From assembly GCA_002946415.1 (NCBI GenBank), contig NJPS01000061.1:310001-374000 (forward strand): 64,000 nucleotides of DNA. Reading direction: 5' to 3'. This DNA comes from Rutstroemia sp. NJR-2017a BVV2. Taxonomy: Eukaryota; Ascomycota; Leotiomycetes; Helotiales; Rutstroemiaceae. The notes beneath the pieces are model-generated. The model saw nothing but the letters and a program-made list of their open reading frames with translations. It made no database searches and had not been told where the DNA came from. The position numbers and the translations under genes were made by a program. Of this stretch, positions 48,667-60,453 are shown piece by piece; position 1 is the first letter of the stretch; each line of letters begins with the position of its first letter.

Positions 48667-49514
48667 TCAAGTAGCATAGAACTTCTTCAACACCTTCTCT
48701 ACCTCGTCGTATTCATCCTTCACTGCAGCCAACGTCTCCTTAATCCGATCTAAACACTTCTTCTCATCAGGTTCGTCCGTGGTGCCGGCCTCGTCCTTCT
48801 TCTGTCCATAATGCTGGATCTTCTCACAACTATCCTTGACCTTAGTCAGACCCAGCGTTGCCGAGGAACCCTTTAAGAAATGGCCGAGCGAAGAAAGTGT
48901 CGCAAGATCTTCCTCTTCCCTAGATTCTTCATCAGCGAATTTTCTTCTGCCTGCCCTACCGCCTGCATGTGTCCCCCGCTCCGTTGCGAAAATCCCAGAT
49001 CATGTATGTATATATATGTAGAATTGTACACGCACGTGCCCCACTTACAGTGCATCATCCATTTTGGTAAAGGTTTGTTCGGCCTGCTCGAAGAAGCCAA
49101 AGACAATCGAACGGCTGAATTCCCGCTCGTCTTCGTCATCGTCCATCTCGAGGATTTGTTCGAAGGTTACGGAATCGATGCTGTCTCCGAGGTCTGGTAG
49201 ACCGACCGAGCCTTCTTCGCTCTCCTTTGCGCCGGGTTAGCTAATGCTCTTGCTAATTTTCCTTGTATTTTGGGGGGGAGGGGTTGCGAAAGGAAAAGCG
49301 TCAAAGAGGGGACGGCTGGAGTGCGCGCGCAGAAAAAATAAGGAAATGGGGGATGCTTCACTCTTTCGTCGACATCGTGTCGTGGTGGCTCAACAACAGT
49401 AGCAGTCTTAGTAGAAGTCGTAGTCGCAGCAGCGGCGGGGGCGGCGGGCGAAGGAGGACTTGGGACCACAACTTTCTCCTTGGGAGTTGTCGTTTCGGCT
49501 TTCGTGGTAGCCAT
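48667..49514 (-). CDS. YPD1: Histidine phosphotransfer protein, multistep phosphorelay
   Basis: HPt protein that carries phosphate from hybrid histidine kinases to the response regulators Ssk1 and Skn7, controlling the Hog1 osmotic and oxidative stress pathway, in cytoplasm and nucleus. Exons on the minus strand: 49514-49362, 49224-49049 and 48919-48667, 194 codons including the stop (193 aa). Exon 1 codes a Thr/Ala/Pro-rich leader. Exon 2 holds the first HPt helices (SVTFEQILEMDDDEDEREFS and FGFFEQAEQTFTKMDDAL). Exon 3 holds the phospho-acceptor motif LGHFLKGSSATLGL with His123, then VKDSCEKIQHYG and the closing helix ending VLKKFYAT. The acceptor GAATCTAG at 48920 restores the reading frame. 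Joining is well supported by the family pattern. Fungi usually have one such gene. Confidence 0.95.
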
Positions 49515-52500
49515 GGTTGGGAGGGATTATGTTTTTGTTGTTTGGCAGATTTCCTTGTTTGAACGACAAAAATCTGCCGTTCCAAACGGTCGACGACAAT
49601 CGTACGGTGAGAAGAGATTGAGACAGATGGATGGTGGGTTGGCTCTGGGTTTCTTCTAAAATAAATTCGGGTTTGGGGGTACAGACGGTGATGGTGGGGG
49701 GGGGAACAAATTGTGAATAAGTTGAGGAGCAGGGTTTGGACAGCCGACAGAGGACGGGTTGGTGCGGGTATGGGTACGGTGTATTATGCTTCGTCTAATC
49801 TTAGCGGAAAACAGCAGAGAAATCTAGAAATCTAGAAAGCTAGGTCTCAAGGAGGGATCTAGTAATAGATAGGTAAGGCGAGATAGGCAAGTAAGCTGCG
49901 CAGAGGTAACGGTAACCCACGCGAGAGATGGAGAGAGACTATGAGAGAATAGGAAAGATTGTTTTGAGTAGATTTCTTGTGTTCTTGTTCTTGTTTTCTG
50001 GTGTTCTGCTGTTTGGTGTTGGGTGTTGGGTGTTGGGTGTCCGGTGTTCTTCACAGTCACTTGAGAATTCCTCTCGCTCACAACGGATCCCTAGCGCCTT
50101 CTTTATAGAGTCCTCGCTTCTCGTAACCTTAGAGAAATAGGGAAAGCCTTTCGAATGTACAAGTCTCAATACCTACACCTCGCCTACCCGCCTCGTACCC
50201 GTTCGCTTTCCCGCACTAAGCCTTAGGTTCAGATCATACGGAAGTATTACCCTACCAAGTATTATCCTATGGTCGTATTATACCCAGCTGCTGGCGCTGC
50301 TGGCGCTGCTGGTGCTGGTGCACGAGACAATCCTCTTCCCCTACCGAGGTGTGCACACGGTTATGGGAGCAGTCAGATTAGGCCAGGCACACCATGCAAA
50401 CGGGTACAAGATGCAGGCAGGCCCTTCCATTATTATAACTTGCGGAGATCTCCTTTGGGTGACTTTGATACTGTGAGTGAGATTGGAGCAGATAGCCTCT
50501 GTGGACCAAAAAAGAACAGCAATCACAGGAAGGAGGGAGGGAACGAAGGTCCAGGGAGCAGGGCATTTGTCAGACAGAAGGAAAATTTGACGAGACACAA
50601 TGACATACAAATGACCCTCATCCGGAGCCGAACTGATTACTTGTTACTTGCGATTGGATTAGGAGATTATTGGATTCCCGGATATTTATCTCCATGCGTG
50701 TGGGGTTTCTCCTCCGAGCCCGTCACTCTGTTGGGAATTGGGAGTTGGGGACCCTTTCTATCTCGGGCACACAAGCATGGGGCCAATCTCGAGCGTTGTC
50801 ATGGGGTGAGGGGGAGACTCGGGAGAGATGGATGGACTGTCGATAGCACGTAGTAGGGTCTAGGTCCCAGTCCCAGTCCCAAGCGTCCATTGCGAATTTC
50901 ATTCCATGGAAGAGGTTGGTCTCGGGGTCTTGCGTCGTTTCCATGGGATTCCATGAGTTGTACTCGGAGGGAACTTGGGCTGACAATTGGGAAGAAAGGA
51001 GAAAGGTTCAAAGATTAGGGGCCACACGGTGATTGCCTCGCAAAGGAGGACAACACGAGACAGCACGAGACAGCACGAAGCAGAACGCACAACGCAGGAC
51101 GCAGGACGCATTGGGTCCAGAGAAGAAAAGCAAAGGAATCGCAAAGAGTTGAGAATTCTTCGAAAACGAAAAGAATTCGAAACTGGAGATGTGACATGTA
51201 AGTACTTGGTGAGTAACCCTTCTCGTCCTCCCTTCACGCTCGAAAAGCCTCTCAGCAAAGAACAAAAACCGGGATTCTGCAATGACGCAAAAGAGAAGAC
51301 TAAGACCGACGTCATTGGCGCCGCTTACGAGATGGACCAATCACATCGCATCATTCTCAATCCTGGGGACACATCGGTTATTACCCGTAACGGAGCTTGG
51401 TCCAGCTCCGCCTTGGCATTGCGCCGAACTCTCTGATACGGCGAAGTAACAGCCGAAATCCAAATCAAAAAAAAGAAGAATACAATGTCTGTACGAGCTG
51501 AGATGTATCAATGGCATGATTACGTTAATCCATCGGACCATAGAGGTCAGTTGTTTCTTCTTGAATTTCTAACTCTAAGACTTTTATATCTTCATTGGCA
51601 AACTCCCTTACGAGCAATCAATTTTTCTCAGCCCTCATCCTGCAGCCCAAGCAGCCCACGTTATCACCAGCCTCCCTATATCAGTCCACTGCTGTCCTAC
51701 GCCGCCGCCCTCACCACTTACGCATGCATGCCATTGAAATGTTACACCGCTTTGAGTGAATAAAATTGGCAACGGGAGCCGAGGGCCACGAGATTTAGGG
51801 GTCACACAGAACCAAAAATACCATGCTGACGAAGAAAGTGCCTGGAATGCCAAGATGTTTGGATGAACAGTGTAGCGAGTACAGTATAATCTGAGGAGAT
51901 ATGGGTAGGGTTGGATGCAAGCATATCCTCACACTAGATCTCTAGGGAAAGAGTTCCTTTTGCCCAATGTCACCATTCATTACCAATCCCCAAAGGTAGT
52001 TTCCACCTACACGTAACATAACTACTTCTCGGGAGATCCCACCAGCATCTACGCCTCGGAACGATTTCATCTACAGTAAATGAGCCCGGCAACCCTTGCG
52101 CGTTTTAGTTGGACCTGCCGAAATCGATGTTTATTCCCCAATGCGGATCCTATGCATCTCCTTCACAAATTCGAGCCAATGGTTGGCAGGCTCACTGAAA
52201 TCGCATCGACGATGAACTTCGTCTTCATATGAAGATCGTCCTGAAGGTTTGAGTTGAAGTCAACTCAACTTCTTCTTCCGTGTGTGTGCGTGTGTGTCTC
52301 AAGTATACGTACCACACAAGTTGAGGCTGCATGCCGGATGTTACCGACCGGATGTGTTGAGTTTACCGGCAGCCTACAGGATTATGAGAGGGAACTCGAG
52401 CGGCCCGTTTGATATAAACACAAGATGTTCCTTACCAGCGAAAGGGCTTGTGTAAGCTGGGGAGAGATGATCATCCTGTCTCGAAGATGAAAAGTGGGAG

Positions 52501-53256
52501 TCTTTTTCGTTCGTCATAAGCAACTTAGTCAAACCGAACCCAGCCGGAATGATCGTCAAGGAACAGCTAGTCGCTGGGCCATCCCCATTGTTTCACATAC
52601 ATCCTTAGGCGTAATGACGTTCGTCCTGCGGTTATCCGGCAGGAGATGCATGCTGGGAGCCGGGCGCGTGGGAATTAAGTCATTCTTTTCTTAATGTACA
52701 GCGGAGAGAGATCTACATTAGAGGGATCATTGATGTCATTTGAGGGGAAATGGGTTCTTGGTTGTTATGACAAGAGGAGGTGGTTGACTACCCGTCTATG
52801 TGGAATAGGTCCGAGAAATCTAGATCATTACTCCGATATGCAACATTGCGGATGGTTCTGCCTAGAGACTCTTATGATGTATTTGAAAGATGGGAAGTTG
52901 AGGGGTGCAAATTCGCTTTCTCAGATCCGTTCATTGTACGAGTTCCATATGCAGATTCTCAAATCCGAGTTTGTCCTGATTGCGGAGATGGTTGAGATTG
53001 TGTATACTTCCTACTTATATAGACTGGATCTTGCTGTAACTAGTAAAGCACGTTTGATCTCTATATCTCTGCCACCTCTATGTGCATGAGTTCTAGGAGC
53101 TATATCTAAACCCGACCTCAAGTGATCTAGTGCTGGACCCGTGAAACATCGATTCCCTTTCCAAGGATTACTGAAGTCCGTATTTGGTTTGATTCATGTA
53201 ATTCTTTCATGAATGTCTGAACTGAATCTTTGGATAACAGAGCATAGCTGTCCTGG

Positions 53257-54000
53257 AACTAAACCAGTATTCCGAATCTTCCTTTAGGATTATGAGCAAA
53301 TCTCCTGTCGATTTTCAGGTTCCTTTTGCACGGTATTTCCATAGTATGTTTTGACGAGCAGTTAGGAGAGCCTGGAACGAACTCAGACAATGAATCTGGA
53401 TATATATGATATGATGAGCCCATATATTGATATCTAGATCCTCTGCACTGCAAGATCTAGGGATCGGATCAAAAGCTTCTAAGCTTATTATATTGCTGGT
53501 ATCATCAGGTCTGTTGGCACCAGATATATCTGTAGTAGGTCCGCTCATAGTATATCGAAGCCAAGAATCTCTCTGACCTCCTTCAGCCAAGGGAGTAAAC
53601 GATCCTTTATAGTTTCCTTGAACAAGATTGGATGGTAAACTGCATATTGTTCAGGTGTAGGAAGACTTGGTTTAGGAGGAGGAGGATTGGCGTGTAGAAA
53701 AGAAATGAAGCTATCCACAGAACTATGATAAGACCACAACTCTAACCATCGAATACCCCAACCTGAATTGTTCTGGTATTTGGATCGAGAGGGATGTTAT
53801 AATGCGCACGAAATGAAGAAAGAAACGAATATATGTGAGTCCGAGTCCGACTTGACTCAGCTGATGCCGAATCGTAAAGAGTTGTGGATCCTGATTCTAC
53901 ATCACGTACAAGAAGCACCTAATGGATTCAGCGGAATAAGAAGCCAGGCTTTGGCGAACAGAGCATATGGAGTTACTAGCAGATGGCGTTCAGTCTCTGG
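53257..54000 (-). pseudogene. Unassigned minus-strand ORF fragments, possibly a broken or unspliced gene
   Basis: Several minus-strand segments look protein-like but sit in different frames. One, near 53900-53790, reads IYSFLSSFRAHYNIPLDP. The next, from about 53777 to 53545, reads WGIRWLELWSYHSSVDSFIS and ends LKEVREILGFDIL. A third, at 53590-53400, contains NIISLEAFDPIPRSCSAEDL. The first two overlap in different frames around 53775, which would need a very short intron or a one-base shift. No domain is recognised. On the plus strand, 53870-54300 also has coherent stretches (HAVTGLLNTEIPTPQ, PYPRSFRPWVVDKIRDGFLG), so two neighbouring genes or remnants are possible. Confidence 0.25.
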
Positions 54001-54774
54001 GTATTCTCGCACAACTAACTGCCAAAGTAAAAAGAACCCTATCTTACTAGTTTGCAGAAGCCGAAGTCGAAGCCCTCCATGCCGTGACTGGACTCCTCAA
54101 TACCGAAATCCCCACCCCCCAAACACAGTCAAACAACAACACCAACACCAGGTCCTAGAAATCAGTCGGAAATACCCTCTCCAAGTGTATCCGGATGAGG
54201 ACTCAGGAATGACGTTGGCAGGCCCTTATCCTCGCAGTTTTCGGCCCTGGGTTGTGGATAAGATAAGAGATGGATTCTTGGGTTATTGCTTTCCATTATA
54301 AGATATAATATTGTTTTGGTTTTCCTGTCACTTTTCACGCTGGCAGTGGAGAGACGGGCCGGGTACCTACTTCACTTTGTTCGGTGAGTGAAGTGGAGGA
54401 GAGTGAACGATTACTCGGGTGGTTTATATATCCGACGATGGAGCACACTCGGAATGAAATCATTCGGAAGGTCATGGTGTGATGGTGTGATTGATGTGTA
54501 TATAGAAATATATATCAGTTTACTTACTTATGGTAAGGTGAGATAAAGTGACTTTCTTCCCTAGCGGCACCCAAGTAGCACCGGAAAAGAAGTAGGATTG
54601 GCAGTGAACTTGAGATTGAGATGTCTTCCTGCCATTGCGAATACCCTGAATATAAGTCTATCTATTCTTTGCTTATAGTTAGATACACGGTAGCAAGTCA
54701 TCTGAGATAAGTAGGTGAGTAAGTAAGTAAAGTAGCACAACACAACACAATACTACACACCAACGAGTGAAACT

Positions 54775-54801
54775 ATCATCATCATCATCATCATCATCAT
54801 C
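54775..54801. repeat. (ATC)9 microsatellite
   Basis: Nine perfect ATC units, followed downstream by short CAGCTC and GATCCA tandem repeats. Confidence 0.93.
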
Positions 54802-55242
54802 GGCCCGTATATATATTTACATCACTTTCCAGCTCCAGCTCCAGCTCTGCTATCTAGCTAGACTCATACTCATACCCTCCTCCCTCCACTGCTTAGATCC
54901 AGATCCAGATTTAGATCTACATCTAAATCTCATCCACAAACAAAACAAGACAAGCCTAGCCCATCTCTATGCAGCCCAGCACTAATGAACGAGCGTTGTA
55001 TAGCATAACGTGACATTACACGACAGATATGTTACAACCTTAGAAAAATTCCAAAAAATACCCAGAAGAATGCCAGCTCAGCTCAGACAGATATCGAGCT
55101 TCCCTTCTGTAGTAGAAGAACAGGATATCTAGACTTGCGCCTGGCATTGCGCTACTAGCGGGAAAGTTGTGGCTGTATACTTCTAGTTGAATGTGCCAAG
55201 CTGAACATATTTGGTCGAATACTCGAATATCTCATGTTGAAT

Positions 55243-55298
55243 ATATCTAGTCGATTATATCTAGTCGATTATATCTAGTCGATTATATGTAGTCGAAT
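55243..55298. repeat. 14-bp minisatellite ATATCTAGTCGATT
   Basis: Three identical 14-bp copies at 55243-55284 and a fourth with two changes at 55285-55298. Divergent copies continue to about 55326 (ACTTCCAGCCGAAT, ACCTCCAGCCAAAT), and weaker traces lie upstream from 55210. The array thus has a graded structure from perfect to degenerate units. Confidence 0.93.
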
Positions 55299-55766
55299 AC
55301 TTCCAGCCGAATACCTCCAGCCAAATACCCAGTTCCCTATTCCTCCTATCACCTGCTCCTCATTCTCATCCTCCTTCTCATCCTGCTCATGCTCATGCTC
55401 TGCAATCCACACTCCCCTCAAATAACTGAGAGAATCCAGAAATCGATATCAAGATGGGGAAGGAGATGGAAGTGAAGATAGAGGCGCAAGTGGAGGTGCA
55501 TAGGTAGAGAAATACACATCACATCCACCAAAACAACAACAGCTAGAAGTGCTTTGACTACCTTCTGACTCATTTTGTTCATAAGTTTGTATGGGGACAG
55601 GAATATAAAAGGGAAGAGTGTACTGTATTTGTGAAACGTGAAAGGTGAAAGCTATGCATTCATTCATATAGCTATTTCCGCTCAAACCAGCCACCAAAGC
55701 TCCCCCTCCAATGGGTATCAAATCACATATCTCTCCCCCCCCTTCCCCTCCCCCTATCCCCATCCC

Positions 55767-56546
55767 CTACTTCTGCAACTCCCCCTCCACCCCCCTCTGC
55801 AACGTCTTCCCCAAATCATGTCTCTCCCTATACTCCTCCTCCTTACTTCTATCCCCAGTCGCACCAGCAACCGCGCCCCCAAGCGTGCCGGCAACCCGCT
55901 CCTTAACTCCCGTGCCCAAGTCGTTTAATTGACCCTGCGCTTCCTGCCCTTTGCCCGCCATGTTCTGCTCGTGGCCGTCGCGTTTCAGGGATTCCGAGCC
56001 GGTGAGAGAACCAAGGAATTCTTTGCCGCTGCCGAGGGTTTGGTTGAGTGCTCCTATTGAGGAAGGGGGGTTAGCGAGGGGGTTGGGAAAGAAGGGAGGA
56101 GGAGAAGGGGGGAGGAGAGGGGAGGAGGAGAGGAGGGATTAAATACCTTCCTGACGCTGAGGATCATTCTGCGCGATCCCCGAGGTCGAGACACTGTGTC
56201 CGGCGATGGTAGTACCGGCATGAGAAGCGTCGTGCTCGAGTTGTGCTTTATCGTGTTTTTGCTGGGCGGCTTGCTGGGTGGGTGTTAGCATTCTGACATA
56301 TTGATTGTAGTTCTAGAGGTTGGTGGGAGAGATCGATTTTGGGGGACGGATTTTGGAGGAGGGAGGGATGGAGATGGTGGGGAGGAATGGAGAGAGGGAT
56401 GATTTGAGAGATGAATAGAGGGAATGGGTGAGTAAAAAGCATACCTTATCAGCCGTACTCCCCGTAACACTACCCAACACCGACTGCGCTGCGCCAGCGG
56501 CAGAATCAATATATGATTGCAGAGTAGAGGTGTTTTTGTCGGACAT
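55767..56546 (-). CDS. Small CsbD-like hydrophilic stress protein (184 aa)
   Basis: Exons on the minus strand 56546-56445, 56312-56147 and 56053-55767 total 185 codons including the stop. The start MSDKNTSTLQSYIDSAAGAA leads into AQSVLGSVTGSTADK. The middle exon is Gln/His/Lys-rich and hydrophilic (TPTQQAAQQKHDKAQLEHDA). The third exon carries CsbD-like pieces: GALNQTLGSGKEFLGSLTGS and GKGQEAQGQLNDLGTGVKER, then GTLGGAVAGATGDRSKEEEY. Fungal proteins of this make-up are often labelled mismatched base pair and cruciform DNA recognition proteins, and CsbD-like genes are usually stress- or stationary-phase-induced. The acceptor CTCTAG at 56313, not the nearer TCAG, keeps the frame. Probably soluble, cytosolic and partly disordered. 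Confidence 0.8.
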
Positions 56547-57322
56547 GTTTGCACGAGTATTTCGTTCCCTTGTAGTATTTGTTGATGGATGGCTTGTTGT
56601 TTGCTTGATTGTTTGCTTGGAGTTTGTTGCTTGCTTGTTTGTTCGTATAATCTACTCGCACACAAAACCGCAAGCTTTTATACACACAATTCACCCAACA
56701 GATCCTGCTGCGGAGTGAATAAAAGCCAAGGCAAGAGCTCGCCGCGCATGGAGGGGTAAAAGTATGATGTCATACTGTAAAGGGTCCACGATTGACAGGG
56801 GTGCATAAAGCGGGGGTTGTACTTTGGGAATTTGTTCTTAAGGCTGAAAGGATTCATTCTTTTCCTTGTTTGAGATGGAATTACTTGTTTGAGATGGGAG
56901 TTACTTGTTTGAGATGGTTAGTTGGGTGATGATGCATCATCGGTCAGCTGGCTAGGTCTTCTTTTCGTGTCATTTCCAGGATTCTTTGTATGTTTCAGAT
57001 CAGATGGGATGGGAGGTTTGGGTTGGGGATGAAATTTTTTTTTGGAAACCTTGGTTTGGATATTGGGGGTTCCGAGGCACGAGTAGCAAGGTAGGGTAGG
57101 GGGTTTGTCGGGCGCGGGAGCGGGAGGTCTAGAACGGTTGTAAGTAAACTCGTGGATGGCATGGGGTATTAACGAGAGATCTTACGATGGAAGCCCTGCG
57201 TCGTAGATCTGCGTAGATCGTGAATTATAACGGTAATTGTATTGTATTATTAGTCTATTCCTGCACGATCATAGAACCAGTCTACATAAGTTATGCTCCT
57301 TGATGAAATGCGCCCTCACGAA
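56547..57322. other. Intergenic region, no gene seen
   Basis: About 780 bp between two minus-strand genes. Contains a short directly repeated GTTTGAGATGG-type motif near 56870-56920 (three copies). Promoter of the CsbD-like gene and 3' end of the oxysterol-binding protein gene. Confidence 0.5.
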
Positions 57323-58938
57323 TCAAACCGTAATACCATCCATAACAACCCCCGAATCCCATCTAGCCCTCGTAGGACTCTTCACTCCACTCTTGAGCAG
57401 CCCTGCATCGCTAGCCTTCATACCCATCTCACTCCTATACTTCTCCTCATCCCACACCCAGATCCCACCCGGCATCTCCAACTTCACATCATCCAACCTC
57501 CCAGCCAGTTCCTCCGCAAGTCGGTCTCTAGCCACTCTCTTGAAGAATCTCCTTTGCCATGATTTCCCCTGTTCTTTTTCTCGCTTTCGCATCTCTCGTT
57601 GCTCGTTCTCAATCTTCGCTTTTTCTTTCCCAATCCGGAATATATCATTCTCGTTGATGGCCTCGCTAACATGTCTCCATGCTCGCCTCGATTCCCATTC
57701 CTTCTGCTGCTCAATTGGCTTGACGTTCAGCTCTCTTCTTTTCAAAGATCCGGTGTGCAAGTTCATCACAGTTTTTCCCGTCCGTGCGTCCTTGGCCAAG
57801 AATTCCCCACTCCATTGCCCCTCTGCGGTGTATATTGGTTGGTCTGCCCCTCCATTTACCCCGTCTTTAGTGATGACGGCGGAGAAGGAGTTGGGTACCC
57901 CGCTTATCCATCCTTTCGAGGAGTAAGAGATGCGAGTGGTGTAGCCGGAGGAAGACCGTATATATGATGTGCCGCTGAGTTCAGGGCTAATAGAACCAGT
58001 CATGAGTCCGGTAATGTGAACGGGTGGCATAGTAAGCAAGTGGGTTTCGGAGTGTTGTGAAAGAGTAAGGAGGGAGTATCCGCTGCGCTGAATATGGATT
58101 GTAGTGTTGAAATAGGCTCGTGGTGTAATGTTTCCTTGGAGCTGTGAAGACATGTTAGCTGATTGTGGAAAGCGAAAGAAGGATTGAAAAAGAAATCACC
58201 TGCACGCCATGAGTGTCGTTCCAAAGATTGAATGTTGTCATTGGAGGGTGATGGCTAGATTTTATAAGCATTTCTTCTCTTTCCATGCATGGTCTTTTGC
58301 GACTCACCTAACTTGCTCAGCAACCAATTCTGTCTTGCCTATCCCGGATCCATCATCTTCCCAAGATCCCAGAAAGCATTCTCCCAGGAAAGGATTCAGC
58401 GGCTTCATTTTCTTCTTCTTGCCATCCTCCTCTCGCGCACTATGCTGCCATTTTAACGTGCTTATAAACCATTTTAGCACCAGTAGTGCTCTTTCTTCTG
58501 GATTGTCTGAAAGTGCCGGCGCAACGAAGAGTGAGGGGTGTTCGGCCCAGTATGTGGGGTATTCGACGATCGATTGTGGTGAGAGTAGAAATGGAGGGGC
58601 CGTCAATGTACTCAGATCGCCTTTGAAAGTTGCGATTGACTAAATCATTGACTTGTCAGTGCGGGTTGACTATCGATTGATCTGTCTGTGCAGTGCAGTC
58701 AAGCTATCGTGGAGAGACTTGGAGTTCAATAGTCAGGACGACAGAGCACCCTCCCGTGAGGTCTGCGCCATGCCGCCTCGTGCCGTGGAAGTTTATTCTC
58801 TCGTATTGAGCATGCCTTGGCATACGAGACAGGAAGGAAGAAAGAGTAATCGATGCAGGAGAACAGACGTACCTTAATGAAGCCAAACCAAGCACTCTTA
58901 TGCTGTGGGGCAATCCTCTCTTCTTTGCATTTCTCCAT
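57323..58938 (-). CDS. Oxysterol-binding protein, Osh4/Kes1-like (ORD only)
   Basis: Lipid-transfer protein that moves sterol and PI4P between membranes, such as Golgi and ER. Exons on the minus strand: 58938-58873, 58639-58308, 58254-58200 and 58141-57323, 424 codons including the stop (423 aa), a short form without PH or ankyrin domains. The start MEKCKEERIAPQHKSAWFGF is the only in-frame ATG near the conserved FIKSIATFKGDLSTLTAPPF. Family fingerprint EQVSHHPP is split by an intron (58307-58255) at residues 130-137. Further landmarks are KPLNPFLGECF, NITPRAYFNTTIHI, WSGEFLAKDARTGKTV and the C-terminal basic helix region AKIENEQREMRKREKEQGK. A longer N-terminus through another upstream exon (acceptor TTAG at about 58974) is possible. 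Confidence 0.92.
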
Positions 58939-59850
58939 CTCTTCAAACAATATCACCTTTTCCGCTGGGTTGCTTTCTAAGTATGTATATCAATCGATTA
59001 TATTACCAATTCCCCAACAAAGAGAGTAAGGTTAGTCCAGAGAGAGAAAAAGAACAAGATCCTCAAAATCCAAAAGTATAGCAAAACGCACAACTGCGAC
59101 TGCGAGACCAACTCAAGTATAAATGGCAGCTCCCCCGGATCCAGGGGACCGAAGATAGAAAAGTCATCATCGCAAGCATAACCTTTTCAATTTCCATAAA
59201 GTTCGTCGGATGCGACTTTGAGATGAATCCGGCTCAAACTGATGCGGGTCTCGTTTGGAATGTGTGGTTTTGCGACACTTTGTGCTTCATCCGAGCCACA
59301 CTTGATTGCGTGGAAGTGGCATAGCATTCCTCAGTTTGAACTTTGGGGTAATTGAACTGGGAAATATCCGTTGCATGGATGAGTCAGCACGGCTTGAGAC
59401 AAGGAGATGCATTTTGGAGGGGTTGGAACATGTAGGATTGATGCTTGATTCGATGTGAGACTTTTGGTGGTTGCGTGAAAGTCGTTTGCGGACAATTCGC
59501 TCTTCAAAACACCGAGGCTGACAACATCTTAGAGAGTTCACTCACGATTAAACTTAAACAAAATTTTAACACGACATTAAATTAGCAAGAAGGCGAAGCA
59601 ATGGATGGAGAAAGCTTAGAATTGAATGTTTGCTGTATAACAGCTTTGGGTATCATAATACAATCCGAATGCCAAATATCTCCAAGTCTATGTTCATCCT
59701 GCCAGAACGCCAACGCAATCCCTAAAAAGCAAAATGGAAGTCTCCAGATATCAACGCCGGTTGATGGCTTTTTCATCTGGATGTCGAAAACGATGGACCA
59801 GTCCAACTTCATGTCCCTTTTCCTTCGCGATCTCATCTGAATTGAATTCT
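58939..59850. other. Intergenic region, no gene seen
   Basis: Upstream of the oxysterol-binding protein gene. Small open frames at 59280-59840 show no protein-like features. Confidence 0.5.
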
Positions 59851-60453
59851 TTACTCCGAGAAGTCACCACTTCGTCTTCTTTCACCACTTCGTCTTCTTT
59901 CACTGCTTCGTCTTCTTTCACTGCTTCTCGTTCTGCTTCCTCTTAATTCCTTCTCCGTGTCCATGAGTCTTGTTTGGACCCACATTCTGTATCTCTTATC
60001 ACCTCTGACACTTTCGCAGTTGAGGAGATCAGTCAAGGTAGTCTTGATCTGGAGGTTGACATTGTTTAATTTCATTTCGATGTCTTCGATCTCTTCCCCT
60101 TTTGGCTCGTCGGCAACAGGAGGCAACGGGTTGGTCCTGTTGTCGCGATGAATATATTGGGAGGTGGTTGGTAAACTGCCCCGACGAGCATACCGAGTGG
60201 TGGTGGGCGAGATGGGAGAGGATGGGAGGTCGTTGTCTGAGGAGCTGGAGTCTGAAGAGATGGAGGCGTTGCGGTGACGCTCCCAACGTTCCCTAGAACC
60301 AGCGGTTGGATATTGGATGGTGGAGGTAGCAGCAGTAATATGCTTTTGAAGAGCATCGTGCTGGGAATGCAGAAGGAGGTATTTCTGGAGAGCGAATGCT
60401 CTTTCGGTGTCCTTGTGCATTGGGTTGGTGGCCGACATAGTTGCGATCGACAT
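59851..60453 (-). CDS. Short conserved-looking protein with repeat-coded Ser/Glu/Arg tail (200 aa)
   Basis: Single-exon gene, family not recognised. The start at 60453 (MSIATMSATNPMHKDTERAF) is the first ATG of the folded-looking part; an upstream open extension is low complexity. The N-terminal helix region is TERAFALQKYLLLHSQHDAL, followed by a Ser/Pro/Arg linker. A second helical block follows: EEIEDIEMKLNNVNLQIKTT, LTDLLNCESVRGDKRYRMWV and QTRLMDTEKELRG. The tail consists of three SSERRR-type hexapeptides coded by an 18-bp tandem repeat (59865-59918). The pattern of two helical blocks joined by a phosphorylatable linker suggests a small regulatory or scaffold protein; this is inference. 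Confidence 0.68.
   Translation of the reverse strand: MSIATMSATNPMHKDTERAFALQKYLLLHSQHDALQKHITAATSTIQYPTAGSRERWERHRNASISSDSSSSDNDLPSSPISPTTTRYARRGSLPTTSQYIHRDNRTNPLPPVADEPKGEEIEDIEMKLNNVNLQIKTTLTDLLNCESVRGDKRYRMWVQTRLMDTEKELRGSRTRSSERRRSSERRRSGERRRSGDFSE
59865..59918. repeat. 18-bp in-frame coding repeat, three copies
   Basis: Units 59865-59882 and 59883-59900 are identical (CACCACTTCGTCTTCTTT); 59901-59918 differs by one base. Being a multiple of three, copy changes would keep the frame and alter only the number of SSERRR-type hexapeptides. Confidence 0.95.

Larger units (their letters stand above)
49515..55766. other. 6.2-kb gene-poor stretch
   Basis: No confident gene. Notable contents: GTTGGGTGTTGGGTGTT near 50020, GCTGCTGGC repeats near 50285, GACAGCACGA/GCAGGACGCAGG repeats near 51055-51110, ORF fragments on both strands at 53.25-54.3 kb (listed separately), (ATC)9 at 54775-54801, and a 14-bp minisatellite at 55243-55298. 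Base composition becomes more AT-rich from about 52 to 55 kb than in the genic parts. Confidence 0.5.

Noticed and set aside
59582..59836. 84-codon minus-strand ORF with a hydrophobic stretch
   Set aside because: No start context, no homologous pattern and no splice link to neighbours.
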